IMG/VR virus record: IMGVR_UViG_3300033571_026852
Span: 1-29,556 of that record
Strand: one strand, 5' to 3'
DNA length: 29,556 nucleotides
Source: a virus
Positions 1-7,949 of this stretch are shown one piece after another (positions within the stretch are counted from its first letter, which is position 1; each line of letters begins with the position of its first letter). The notes below the pieces were generated by a model. That model saw only the letters and a program-made list of their open reading frames with translations, had not been told where the DNA came from and made no database searches. Both the position numbers and the translations under genes were made by a program.

Positions 1-90
1 ACTGGTGCTACTGGAGAAACTGGTCCAACTGGTGCTACTGGAGAAACTGGTGCTACTGGAGAAACTGGTCCAACTGGTGCTACTGGAAGT
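1..90 (+). repeat. Short tandem repeats coding a collagen-like stalk
   Basis: An 18-bp unit beginning actggtgctactggagaa recurs almost perfectly, interspersed with 9-bp actggtcca units, and codes Thr-Gly-Ala / Thr-Gly-Glu / Thr-Gly-Pro triplets. The array runs off the left edge. The low divergence between units means length change by slippage is plausible. Confidence 0.85.
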
Positions 91-3000
91 GGAGGAGGTG
101 GAGGAGTAACAGAAGTCACATATGATGAACTCACAGCTCTTATAAATTCCGATGATCTAGTTGTTGGATCATACTATTCGATTACAGATTTTCAAACTTG
201 TTATGATCAACCTGATTATGATTACAATGGAAGTGCTATCATAAATGGAGGAACTGGGGCAACTGGTAATTATAGAACAGGAAGCGTTTCACCCATAATT
301 GTATTCGCTATAGATTCGAATTCTTTAGCATCTGATGCGTATCAACCCCAATGGCCGAATGATAACATTAAATATGATATTACATTTAATCAAACCGAAG
401 CAACATCTAATCCTGCATTTGGTAGAATAACATATAGAAAAGACAACCAAGGAAACGAATTTGATTACGACTTTAGAGAAGTTCTTTTCAAAAGATATGA
501 CACATACATTTCCGACAATGTTTATGTAGGAACCGCCTCTCTTGAGTTTTCAATATTAGGTGCCAACTTTGCTGATGTAACAGGAGTTGGTACTACTTTT
601 ACTGATTTCACAACTGGACAGATTGTTGGTATTTTGAATTTAATCACTGATCCTATTGTAACCTATTACGAAATTATATCAATCGAAGATGATACCAATA
701 TGGTCGTTACTGGAAATGTAATTACTACTCTTAATAATACTCGTTTATTAAATGCAAATCTATTAGAAGGAATGTCTTGGAAACAAAACAATATTCCGTC
801 TAATACAGATTCAGTAGAATTACCAACCTTTGTTGATATAACTGAATGTTTTAATAACACATCTACAAATACAGCTGCATTTGAGGTATGGGATGAAAAT
901 ACTTTCTTATTACCAAACAATGTATTCAAAGGTGAAAACCTTTATAGAGATAATTCATTCTCACAAGGTTTTCGAAATAACACATTTAATGGTGCTAGTT
1001 GTAACTCTAATAGAGTTATGGATAGATTTTATAATAACATTATTGATAACGATTTTGATAATAACACAATCAATGATCAGTTTTACGATAATATAATAGA
1101 TTGTGATTTTCAAAACAACACAATTAATGGTGAGTTCTACAATAATCATTTCGGAGATTATGATGAGAATGAGGATTTTGATTATAATACCATTAATGGT
1201 AGTTTTTATAATAATTTTTACACAGGAGATGATAATTTTGAATATAACATAATCAACGGAAGTTTTTACCAAAACATCATACTTGATGAGTTTAGTAAAA
1301 ATACTCTTAAAGGGTTTTACGAGAATGTGTTAGAAAATGATTTTAGTGATAATCAAGTAGGCGAAGGGTTTGGGGGAAATAAGACATACGCAGAATTTAG
1401 AGAAAATGTAATATGTGATGAGGTTTATGATAATAACTTCTATAGCACATTCATGGGAAATACATTAACGGGTGATGAGATTTATAATAATAACTTTTAC
1501 AGTTATACTGAGGATAATCAAATTGGGGCAAACTTTCAAGAAAACACCATAGGAGATCCGGGAGAACTAGCCAATTTTTCTTTTAGCAGAAACTGCATCG
1601 GAACGGATGCGAAAGGGAATCTCATATCAGGTTCTTTCGAAGGAAACAAAATAGGTTACTTATTTGGAGCTAACGAAATAGGAGATAATTTTAACAATAA
1701 CAATATTGGAAATTATTTCGTAGAAAACGATATACTAGATGGGTTTTCAGACAATTTTATATTGAATACGTTTGGCTATAATAACATAGCAAATGGTTTC
1801 AAAGGTAATAGAATTGGTAATAGTTTCACAGGAAATACTATTGGTGATGACTTCGGTTATGGCGGCTCAAACTGGAGAGGTAATGTGATTGGAAACTATT
1901 TTGCTGATAATAACATCGGTGAGTATTTCTACAATAACAACATCGGAGACAACTTCGAAAACAATACGATAGGCAATGACTTCCAAGCTAATAGAATAGA
2001 AACACCATTATATTCAATAGATTTTACACCTAATTATGGCAACCTAATAGATTTTACATATACCGCACTGGGGGCATCAGGGGCAACGGCTACTGATAAT
2101 ACCTATGTAGGATTAACTGGAACATCAAACGGGCCTGGTGTTGATGCAACTTTTGATATTGAAGTGTCTGGAGGTATCGTTATTGGGGTTACAGGTGATG
2201 CACCAGGTAAGTTATATCAGACAGGTGAAACAATAACAATAACAGGGAATAAAATTGGGGGTTTAACTGGTGTCATCACCACATTTTCAACCGATAATTT
2301 GAGTGTTAAAATTTATAAACCTGCCAACTCAACATACGAATATCCAGCTGATGAAACAGAAATGGATTATCTAATAGACAATAGCCCTCTTTTTGCTACC
2401 TACTATTCTCCTAATATCCAGGAGGTTTCATATTCAACAAAAACAGGTGCTCAGCAAAATAACTACGGAATGGTTATCGAGGGTTATATACAGATACCTT
2501 CTGATGACACATATTATTTTGGGTTAAGTAGCGATGATGGTTCAGACGCATTCATTAACGAAATTAAAGTTGCTGATTGGTATGGTCCTCATGGCGCTAG
2601 TGGAAACACTCCGGGAGGAAATCAGTATCCTATACCATTAACAGTCGGAACATATCCTATTAAAGTTAGATTACAGGAAAGAGATAATACAGACTCTGTA
2701 AGTTTACTATATAGTTTGGATAATGTCTCTTGGAACATAATACCAGATAATTGGTTTCCTCTTAATGTAACAGGCTCTGAAGGTTCATACCCTAATATAC
2801 CCGCCACAGGTGGTGTTGGAATAGGTTCAACTTTTGATGTTACAGTTGTTGATGGATTGGTTGATAGTGTGACTTTAAGCGATGGTGGGGGTTATTATTC
2901 AGTTGGAAGTACATTAACGATACAAGGAAGCACATTCGGGGGAATACAAGATATAAACATAACTGTTGATCAAATTTATTCTGATGACGTAGTTATTACA

Positions 3001-3135
3001 GTTACGGATGTTGGTCCTAATCCATCTGTTTATGAATCCTATACTTGTCAGATATTTGAAAGACAGGGTGGCGATAAGAGATTGTCGTATTACGATTCTT
3101 CGGATGTATTGACAATTAAAGATATAAATCAGTAA
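1..3135 (+). CDS. Large collagen-like tail fibre / adhesin protein, 5' end outside window
   Basis: The frame is open from base 1 to the TAA at 3133-3135, so at least 1044 residues lie in the window and the start is upstream. Order of parts: a Gly-X-Y collagen-like stalk (window residues 1-35); a module with SITDF and later ITYRKD and YDFR motifs (about 36-170); a long solenoid of nine-residue repeats of the form [F/Y]xxNxI (about 320-667); then two related beta-rich modules (about 700-760 and 934-990) flanking a PA14-like domain (about 763-925, with the SSDDGSDAFI core typical of PA14). PA14 domains usually bind carbohydrate, so a role in host-surface recognition is likely. The SITDF module recurs in the fibre gene at 16219, so the two are probably partly paralogous. 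The TTG at 634 is an internal leucine codon, not a start. The exact place in the virion is not shown by the sequence. Confidence 0.8.
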   Translation, partial: TGATGETGPTGATGETGATGETGPTGATGSGGGGGVTEVTYDELTALINSDDLVVGSYYSITDFQTCYDQPDYDYNGSAIINGGTGATGNYRTGSVSPIIVFAIDSNSLASDAYQPQWPNDNIKYDITFNQTEATSNPAFGRITYRKDNQGNEFDYDFREVLFKRYDTYISDNVYVGTASLEFSILGANFADVTGVGTTFTDFTTGQIVGILNLITDPIVTYYEIISIEDDTNMVVTGNVITTLNNTRLLNANLLEGMSWKQNNIPSNTDSVELPTFVDITECFNNTSTNTAAFEVWDENTFLLPNNVFKGENLYRDNSFSQGFRNNTFNGASCNSNRVMDRFYNNIIDNDFDNNTINDQFYDNIIDCDFQNNTINGEFYNNHFGDYDENEDFDYNTINGSFYNNFYTGDDNFEYNIINGSFYQNIILDEFSKNTLKGFYENVLENDFSDNQVGEGFGGNKTYAEFRENVICDEVYDNNFYSTFMGNTLTGDEIYNNNFYSYTEDNQIGANFQENTIGDPGELANFSFSRNCIGTDAKGNLISGSFEGNKIGYLFGANEIGDNFNNNNIGNYFVENDILDGFSDNFILNTFGYNNIANGFKGNRIGNSFTGNTIGDDFGYGGSNWRGNVIGNYFADNNIGEYFYNNNIGDNFENNTIGNDFQANRIETPLYSIDFTPNYGNLIDFTYTALGASGATATDNTYVGLTGTSNGPGVDATFDIEVSGGIVIGVTGDAPGKLYQTGETITITGNKIGGLTGVITTFSTDNLSVKIYKPANSTYEYPADETEMDYLIDNSPLFATYYSPNIQEVSYSTKTGAQQNNYGMVIEGYIQIPSDDTYYFGLSSDDGSDAFINEIKVADWYGPHGASGNTPGGNQYPIPLTVGTYPIKVRLQERDNTDSVSLLYSLDNVSWNIIPDNWFPLNVTGSEGSYPNIPATGGVGIGSTFDVTVVDGLVDSVTLSDGGGYYSVGSTLTIQGSTFGGIQDINITVDQIYSDDVVITVTDVGPNPSVYESYTCQIFERQGGDKRLSYYDSSDVLTIKDINQ
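958..2001 (+). repeat. Nine-residue (27-bp) degenerate repeat array coding a solenoid
   Basis: Within the first fibre gene an aromatic residue (F or Y) recurs every nine residues in most of the tract, followed three residues later by Asn and five later by Ile or a similar residue; later copies favour FxxNxIGxx. Roughly 35-40 copies fit. The DNA of the copies is strongly diverged, so the pattern is kept by selection on protein structure. An elongated beta-helix with an Asn ladder is the natural reading, but that is inference. Confidence 0.75.
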
Positions 3136-3148
3136 AAAAATAATTAAT

Positions 3149-3415
3149 ATGAGGATCTGTATATTATGTGAAGTATCTAAACTTTCACAAGTAAGAGAAA
3201 AAATGAAAAATGGTAACATCTTAAATATAGATTTATCACCAACTGGAGAATTGCCGGCAACTCATAAAATGTGTGTTATGGCAGTTACAGAGGAGAAGGC
3301 TGAAAATATGATTAATTCAGCTGAATTTACCATCATTGAGGCTATGAACCCAAAAGAATTCTTAGAAAAACACAACTTGAAAAAAATTGGAAAACACGGA
3401 ATCAAATATATGTAG
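3149..3415 (+). CDS. Hypothetical 88-residue protein
   Basis: Small ORF 13 nt after the fibre gene, starting ATG and ending TAG. The product is mixed in charge, with a Cys-containing N terminus (MRICILCEV) and a Lys-rich C terminus. I recognise no family. No Shine-Dalgarno sequence precedes the ATG; the upstream stretch is only A/T-rich, as elsewhere in this window. An ATATAAA element ends 20 nt before the start (3122-3128) and could be a late promoter. The 3' end overlaps the TTG start of the next gene by 29 nt. The composition looks like a genuine phage protein, but no function can be stated. Confidence 0.6.
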   Translation: MRICILCEVSKLSQVREKMKNGNILNIDLSPTGELPATHKMCVMAVTEEKAENMINSAEFTIIEAMNPKEFLEKHNLKKIGKHGIKYM

Positions 3416-4025
3416 ATACAAAAAAAATTTCATCACAAACGATGAGGTAACCAAAATAGTGAATTGGATTCAAGGACTTCAACATGCTCAAAATGACACA
3501 AACCATCACCTGACAGAACTATCCAAAACTCTCAATGGTAAATCTTTTATTTTTGATATATCCAATTCTTCTCTAACAAATTACATTACGAAATTTCAAT
3601 CAATAACTAAGGTTTCCTACGAAATATTACCCGATTTTATTTACAAAATATTAGACAAAATATCAGAAGAATTTGATTTCCCGAAAGACAACGTGTTTTT
3701 ACAAGCGGTTGATATGGATAAAGGTGGGAAGATTGATCCACATTATGACGCTTCATTAGATGGTTATATAAATTATAAATGTAATGTTAGTGTATTATCT
3801 GACAATTACCAATTATTCTTAGATAAAGAATCAATAAACATCGAACAAACAGACCTTTATGGTTTTGAAGCCTCTTTATATAAACATTGGACAGAAGAGT
3901 TTAATTCAAGAAGAATTTTCTTGAGCTTTGGTTTTTTGTTGAAATACGAACAATTAAATAGAAGTTCAAACGACCCGAGAGTGAGATTAAGTAAGAGAAT
4001 CAAAAAATATTTCCAAAATAATTGA
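3387..4025 (+). CDS. 2-oxoglutarate/Fe(II)-dependent oxygenase-like protein
   Basis: A protein of about 212 residues with the iron-binding triad of the 2OG-Fe(II) dioxygenase fold: H119-Y-D121 in DPHYDASLDGY, a distal H167 in LYKHWTEEF, and R175/R176 placed to bind 2-oxoglutarate before a final beta strand (IFLSFGFLL). Such oxygenases are common in T4-like phages and their substrates are mostly unknown; protein or nucleic-acid hydroxylation is possible. The start is uncertain. The only standard in-frame start I found is TTG at 3387, inside the end of the preceding gene; homology-like sequence begins near residue 10 (RYKKNFITNDE). The region 4026-4097 downstream is an A/T-rich gap with no clear signal. 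Confidence 0.72.
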   Translation: MENTESNICRYKKNFITNDEVTKIVNWIQGLQHAQNDTNHHLTELSKTLNGKSFIFDISNSSLTNYITKFQSITKVSYEILPDFIYKILDKISEEFDFPKDNVFLQAVDMDKGGKIDPHYDASLDGYINYKCNVSVLSDNYQLFLDKESINIEQTDLYGFEASLYKHWTEEFNSRRIFLSFGFLLKYEQLNRSSNDPRVRLSKRIKKYFQNN

Positions 4026-4097
4026 AATTTTTTCGTATCTACTAGATTTTAAAAATGCTTTTTTTTCGATTAAGAATTGATCAATCAATGAAATGAT

Positions 4098-4439
4098 ATG
4101 CCTTTAAAAAATTATCTTTCAACTCTAGAAGGAAACTGGAAAGAAGTAAATCGGATCGATTTCACACCTGAGCAATTATCGTTGTTTTTGTCTACTGATC
4201 CAGAGGATCGAATCGCAAAAAGAACATTAGTTGAAAGTGTAAGAGCCCAAACATACACAAACGTAGCTCAAGAAAAATCTGACGAACTTAGCACTTGGTA
4301 CAACTCTTTCAAAGCATCTATCAATATTGAAGGAGAATTTGCTCTAGTATACATGAACATTATCGAGAAATCTATGGGTGTTTTTACTGGAGTAATTAAC
4401 TATAAGATTGATGGAATTGGAAAACTAAAAAGATTCTGA
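4098..4439 (+). CDS. Hypothetical 113-residue protein
   Basis: ATG-initiated ORF of 113 codons (MPLKNYLSTLEGNWKEV...). It is acidic to neutral and soluble, with no membrane segment or signal peptide and no motif I can assign. It lies alone between two short A/T-rich gaps, after the oxygenase gene and before the ATATATA promoter candidate of the 772-residue protein. The start is preceded by an A/T-rich stretch rather than a Shine-Dalgarno sequence. Uninterrupted length and balanced composition support it as a real gene. Confidence 0.65.
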   Translation: MPLKNYLSTLEGNWKEVNRIDFTPEQLSLFLSTDPEDRIAKRTLVESVRAQTYTNVAQEKSDELSTWYNSFKASINIEGEFALVYMNIIEKSMGVFTGVINYKIDGIGKLKRF

Positions 4440-4470
4440 TCTTCATTTCATAGAAATCTAGGAATAGAAT

Positions 4471-4480
4471 GGATATATAC
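4471..4480 (+). promoter_or_regulatory. Candidate late promoter GGATATATAC
   Basis: The element GGATATATAC lies in a 58-nt gap; its ATATATA core ends 18 nt before the ATG at 4498. The identical 10-mer occurs at 16192-16201 with the same 18-nt spacing to the fibre-gene ATG. T4 late promoters are a lone TATAAATA-type -10 element read by gp55, and a gp55 homologue is encoded at 7058, so a late promoter is the best reading. Confidence 0.6.
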
Positions 4481-4497
4481 TAAAAAAAAGAATCAAG

Positions 4498-6816
4498 ATG
4501 GAAAAAAATAATAATCCAGAGATCGACAGATTAAACATGGAGACTTCAAAAAGTGTTGCTGAATCAATGAAGTCTTGGGGGGGTTTGGATGTTTCTAAAT
4601 CACCTGTTGCATCTTCTTTTCTTAATGGGTCAACCGCCCAAATGTTGAAAGAGTCTGCAAACAACGAATATTTTCCAAAATCAAACAATACGGTCTTCAG
4701 TTTTGGATTAGTTAATACCATCTCAGCTTTGCGTAATTCTACTCTTAACGAATTGCCTGCGGGAAAAATATTACTTGACAAATATGAGTCCTTGATTCTT
4801 CATAACGGAATTTCAGAAGCTTTTGTATTTGAATCTTTTTTGAACGATCTCAAGTCATTTTCTTGGGAGACCTCAGTTGTTTCTGTGGTGGAAAATTTGA
4901 ACCAAATATTTGCCAATAGAAGAAGGGAAATTGAAGTTGTTAAAGTTTACGAATCAATTAAGGCAGCTCCGGGAAAAGATTTGTTTTCTGATGCAACTTC
5001 TCAAATGAAGAATTGGTTAATTTCAGAAAATCATGTTTCTGATACATTGATTCACGGATTAAAAAGATTTGGATTCAATCCTTTGGTTAGAAACCTCGTT
5101 AGCTTCCTTTCACTCCACGAAAACAGCAATCCAAACAAGTTCAATCTTGGTGTTGATAATAACATTTGTCACGTAACTAATATTTATTCCCCAATAATGG
5201 TTACAGAAAGTGGATCCATTTTCTTTTCCAGTGGGAAATTTTTAGCAATTGACGATGCATCTAAAACTATCAATGAGTGTTCAGCTGAAGATGTTCCAGC
5301 AGATTTTCAAAACAAGGCTCTTGTCGTTGTAGATAGAGAGGTTAGAATTGATGGTGACAGAATTTCTTTGAATGTTGGTAAAAGTAAAGTTGACATTGTT
5401 TTCGAAAATGAACAAAAGAGAATTTACTTAGATGGCAAACACATTCATGAAGCAGATCTTCCAGCTGCTATTAGTGTGACCACAAACAACCTTTTAGAGA
5501 ACTCTAATTATAAAGCGGCTAAAGCTGCTTTCATTGCACAAACGGCCGATGAAATTGTAGATATCGATTTTGGTAAGAAGATCAAATCAAAATTATACGA
5601 AGGTGTGGAAGCAAACATTTTCAAGTATGAAAACAGAATTTACGTGCAAACAGTAAATCCTGCGATGCGCTTGAACAAGATTTACGAGTCAAACGCAACC
5701 CAGGCCATCAATATCATCAAAGAGTTCATGAAATATGACATTTCTGAGTCTCTAACAGAGTTCTTACAAGGGGAACAAGCTTTCTTAAGTGTCATGAAAA
5801 ATGATAAGAAAGAGATTGTTAAAAACATTGAACTTCTTGAGGCAGAACTGATCAAGATCACGAAAGTAAAATCAGAAAATCCTTTGATCGCAAATTCCAC
5901 ACAATTATTAAATCTAGAAGAGTCCCTAGAAAATGAACTTCAGATTCTAAAGGATAAATGGAACCAAATTAATGTTGGGATCAAAAGATTCGAAAGTTCA
6001 GCAAATGAAATTTCTGTTAACGAAGAAATGGGATATCCTATTGATACAGAGGTTAGAATCAAAAGAAACGGTAATAAGGGTAAAATCGTAGGTGTAGATG
6101 GTAGTTCTAAAACATATACTGTTTTATTTAAGGAAGGTAAAACCGGAGAATATTTCTTCTCTGATGTTGAGGATTTAGTTGATGAGGTAGATAACTACGA
6201 CATCCAAACTCCCGACATGAGTCTAGAATTTAGTGGTGAGGCTAATGAGGCTATGAACCAAGGATTCTCTACTGCACCTGCTCCAACAAGAGGGACAAAA
6301 AAAGATGGTGCTTTGATGGGACAAGCTCGTAAGAATATGGCAGCTGCTCCTTCGAAACAAACAAAGTCTAGCCCTAAATTCATCAACGATCCAAAAAATG
6401 CTAACATGGCCAGTGTTAAAGGTGAAGCTAAAAATTCTCCAGTGACTGGTTCAGCTAAAACGAAAAAACAAAACCTAGCTTCAGCTCCAGGTGGTAAAAG
6501 TGGTAAAGGCAAAAACTTTGCACAGGATCTAAACAATTCCAATCTTGCAAAGGCACCTTCGTCAGTCATTAAAAGTGCATCTAAATTTATCGAAGATTTA
6601 AAAGGTCACAACTTGGCTTTAAAAGAAAGCCAGAAGAACTCACACATTGAGAAAGCTCCTAAAGCCAAGATGCCAAAGCCAAAGAAGTTTATTGAAAAAG
6701 AAACAGATGCTAATTTGGCAGAAGCGCCAGGAAATCACAAAAGGAACAACAAGAAGTTTATGGAAGACGAAAAAAGAGCTACTCTTTCTTCTGCTCCTAA
6801 AACAAAAAAAAAGTAA
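4498..6816 (+). CDS. Large unknown, possibly virion-associated protein with basic repeat tail
   Basis: A 772-residue protein that I cannot assign to a family. Visible parts: a mixed alpha/beta N-terminal half; a helical, coiled-coil-like segment (about 440-500, rich in Leu, Glu and Lys); a small SH3/KOW-like stretch (about 515-560, VRIKRNGNKGKIVG then YTVLF); and a lysine-rich C-terminal tail (about 592-772) of 23-residue repeats with the core NLAxAP...KFIED. The basic tail could bind nucleic acid or capsid. The triplets I-S-E/A and I-Y-E/S fit the prohead protease rule and would be consistent with a head protein, but that is weak evidence. It follows a strong late-promoter candidate, which supports late expression. 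The ATG is chosen because it sits 18 nt after that element. Confidence 0.7.
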   Translation: MEKNNNPEIDRLNMETSKSVAESMKSWGGLDVSKSPVASSFLNGSTAQMLKESANNEYFPKSNNTVFSFGLVNTISALRNSTLNELPAGKILLDKYESLILHNGISEAFVFESFLNDLKSFSWETSVVSVVENLNQIFANRRREIEVVKVYESIKAAPGKDLFSDATSQMKNWLISENHVSDTLIHGLKRFGFNPLVRNLVSFLSLHENSNPNKFNLGVDNNICHVTNIYSPIMVTESGSIFFSSGKFLAIDDASKTINECSAEDVPADFQNKALVVVDREVRIDGDRISLNVGKSKVDIVFENEQKRIYLDGKHIHEADLPAAISVTTNNLLENSNYKAAKAAFIAQTADEIVDIDFGKKIKSKLYEGVEANIFKYENRIYVQTVNPAMRLNKIYESNATQAINIIKEFMKYDISESLTEFLQGEQAFLSVMKNDKKEIVKNIELLEAELIKITKVKSENPLIANSTQLLNLEESLENELQILKDKWNQINVGIKRFESSANEISVNEEMGYPIDTEVRIKRNGNKGKIVGVDGSSKTYTVLFKEGKTGEYFFSDVEDLVDEVDNYDIQTPDMSLEFSGEANEAMNQGFSTAPAPTRGTKKDGALMGQARKNMAAAPSKQTKSSPKFINDPKNANMASVKGEAKNSPVTGSAKTKKQNLASAPGGKSGKGKNFAQDLNNSNLAKAPSSVIKSASKFIEDLKGHNLALKESQKNSHIEKAPKAKMPKPKKFIEKETDANLAEAPGNHKRNNKKFMEDEKRATLSSAPKTKKK
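6337..6813 (+). repeat. 69-bp repeats coding a basic NLAxAP / KFIED tail
   Basis: Cores of the type N-[LM]-A-x-A-P begin at about 6337, 6403, 6472, 6541, 6610, 6643, 6712 and 6781. Spacing is 66-69 bp except one 33-bp step at 6610-6643, which looks like a half-unit inserted or lost. The linker usually holds K-F-[IM]-x-[DE] and many lysines. The copies differ at DNA level, so the array is old and selected. Confidence 0.75.
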
Positions 6817-6845
6817 GATCGAGTTTAGTATCTGAGTCTGTTTCC

Positions 6846-7061
6846 TTGCCCGAAGAGGGATTAGGAAATAGACTCAGTTTTGTTTTGGATGATTTAAAGA
6901 CATGTTTGGATAAACTAACTGAATTGGAAACTTCCAGTTTAGAAAATGGTAGAATAGGGATAGAGGTAATTAAGGGTTCTAGGGAAAATTTGGAAAAATT
7001 GAAGACAAGCTTAGAAAATCAAATCGAAAAGTTCCAAAAAAATCTCCCTATCGAACAATGA
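6846..7061 (+). CDS. Hypothetical small helical protein (71 residues)
   Basis: A short, highly charged, Leu/Glu/Lys-rich ORF predicted by eye to be almost wholly helical (LSFVLDDLKTCLDKLTELE, then LEKLKTSLENQIEKF), possibly a coiled coil. It starts at TTG 6846; the frame is open further upstream but I found no better start. It ends in a TGA that overlaps the ATG of the gp55 gene, which argues for translational coupling and for the ORF being real. No family recognised. Its position just before the late sigma gene makes a role in late transcription conceivable but unproven. Confidence 0.5.
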   Translation: MPEEGLGNRLSFVLDDLKTCLDKLTELETSSLENGRIGIEVIKGSRENLEKLKTSLENQIEKFQKNLPIEQ

Positions 7062-7414
7062 TCTACGTTAAAAACAAAGAACTCAAAAGAGCTTTATTAG
7101 AAAGCAAAGAACAAGGTGAACTAACCTCAGAAACAATTAAGATGTTCACTCTTATTGTCAATGGAATGAGCAAGACACATTCATATCGAGACACAGAAGA
7201 TCGTGAAGATTGTATCTCGTCTGGTCTTGAGGATCTCATAAAGTATTGGAATCGATATGATCCAGAGAAGTCTGACAATCCATTCGCATTCATCTCCCAA
7301 ATAGCTCATAATGGAATGAAAAAAGGGTGGAAAAAAATTCATCCACCTAAGTCCATCAAGACTATCCCATTTTCAAGAATCGTGAAAGAAGAAAACACAA
7401 ATTATAATATTTGA
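7058..7414 (+). CDS. 55: T4 gp55-like late-transcription sigma factor
   Basis: A 118-residue protein with the sigma region-2-like core of T4 gp55: DREDCISSGLEDLIKYW (48-64), then RYDPEKSDNPFAF (66-78) and QIAHNGMKKGW (81-91). gp55 replaces the host sigma factor, recognises a lone TATAAATA-like -10 element, and in T4 works with gp33 and the gp45 sliding clamp. The protein is much shorter than T4 gp55 (about 185 residues), mainly at the C terminus where the T4 protein contacts the clamp, so clamp coupling may differ here. The start overlaps the previous stop (ATGA). Its presence supports reading the ATATATA elements in this window as late promoters. Confidence 0.88.
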   Translation: MIYVKNKELKRALLESKEQGELTSETIKMFTLIVNGMSKTHSYRDTEDREDCISSGLEDLIKYWNRYDPEKSDNPFAFISQIAHNGMKKGWKKIHPPKSIKTIPFSRIVKEENTNYNI

Positions 7415-7428
7415 TTGCTTTTGGCAAT
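7414..7428 (+). terminator. Weak hairpin after gp55 gene
   Basis: ATTGC (7414-7418), a five-base loop and GCAAT (7424-7428) are followed by TTTAG. The stem is only 5 bp and the T run is short, so this is a marginal terminator or attenuator candidate in the 34-nt gap before the next gene. Confidence 0.2.
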
Positions 7429-7448
7429 TTTAGAAAGGCCACACCTCT

Positions 7449-7949
7449 ATGAAGAACATCAAGAATTTAAGGCCCACAAAAAATTCCAAATACAAACAAG
7501 GATTGTATGCTCCTTTAAATCCCTCTAAGTATATTGGAGACATCAACAATATAATCTATAGAAGTTCTTGGGAAAGGAAGTTTTGCCAATATTGTGATAC
7601 AAATCCCAACATCGTTAAATGGTCTTCTGAGCCACTTTCTGGAATAAAATATTGGTCACCAATTGACAAGAAGGAGCACACTTATTTCGTTGACTATTAC
7701 ATACAGGTCAAAAAACTTGATGGAACAATTGAAGATTGGTTGATTGAAATAAAGCCGGAAAACCAATATGATATTAACAAGAGACCAAAGGAACCTGTAG
7801 GCAATCTTACAGAAAAGAAAGTTAGAGCATACAACCAAAAGCTTCAAATCTGGATAACTAATCGTGCTAAGTTTGAAGCTGCAACAAGATTCGCTGAGTC
7901 AAGAGGATATAAATTTGGAGCTATTAACGAGAAGTTCATAATGCGATGA
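7449..7949 (+). CDS. 4: Head completion protein, T4 gp4-like nuclease fold
   Basis: A 166-residue protein matching the T4 gp4 (gp50/gp65) head completion family. The hallmark is YRSSWERKFCQYCD (37-50) followed by NIVKWSSEP (54-62), then a PD-(D/E)xK-type set: E42, D82 (YFVDYYI) and E100-x-K102 (LIEIKP). In T4 the protein finishes packaged heads so that tails can join; the nuclease-like fold suggests trimming of DNA ends. It starts 34 nt after gp55, and its end overlaps the next start (GCGATGA). Length is close to the family's usual 150-170 residues. Confidence 0.85.
   Translation: MKNIKNLRPTKNSKYKQGLYAPLNPSKYIGDINNIIYRSSWERKFCQYCDTNPNIVKWSSEPLSGIKYWSPIDKKEHTYFVDYYIQVKKLDGTIEDWLIEIKPENQYDINKRPKEPVGNLTEKKVRAYNQKLQIWITNRAKFEAATRFAESRGYKFGAINEKFIMR

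Noticed and set aside
634-636. TTG as the start of the first fibre gene
   Set aside because: The frame is open back to base 1 and codes collagen-like and domain sequence, so TTG is an internal leucine.
4445-4457. ATTTC-ata-GAAAT hairpin as a terminator
   Set aside because: It has a five-base A/T stem with a three-base loop and no T run after it.
6195-6569. Minus-strand ORF of 124 codons
   Set aside because: It lies wholly inside the 772-residue gene and mirrors the Ala/Pro/Lys repeat codons; there is no start context or neighbour to support it.
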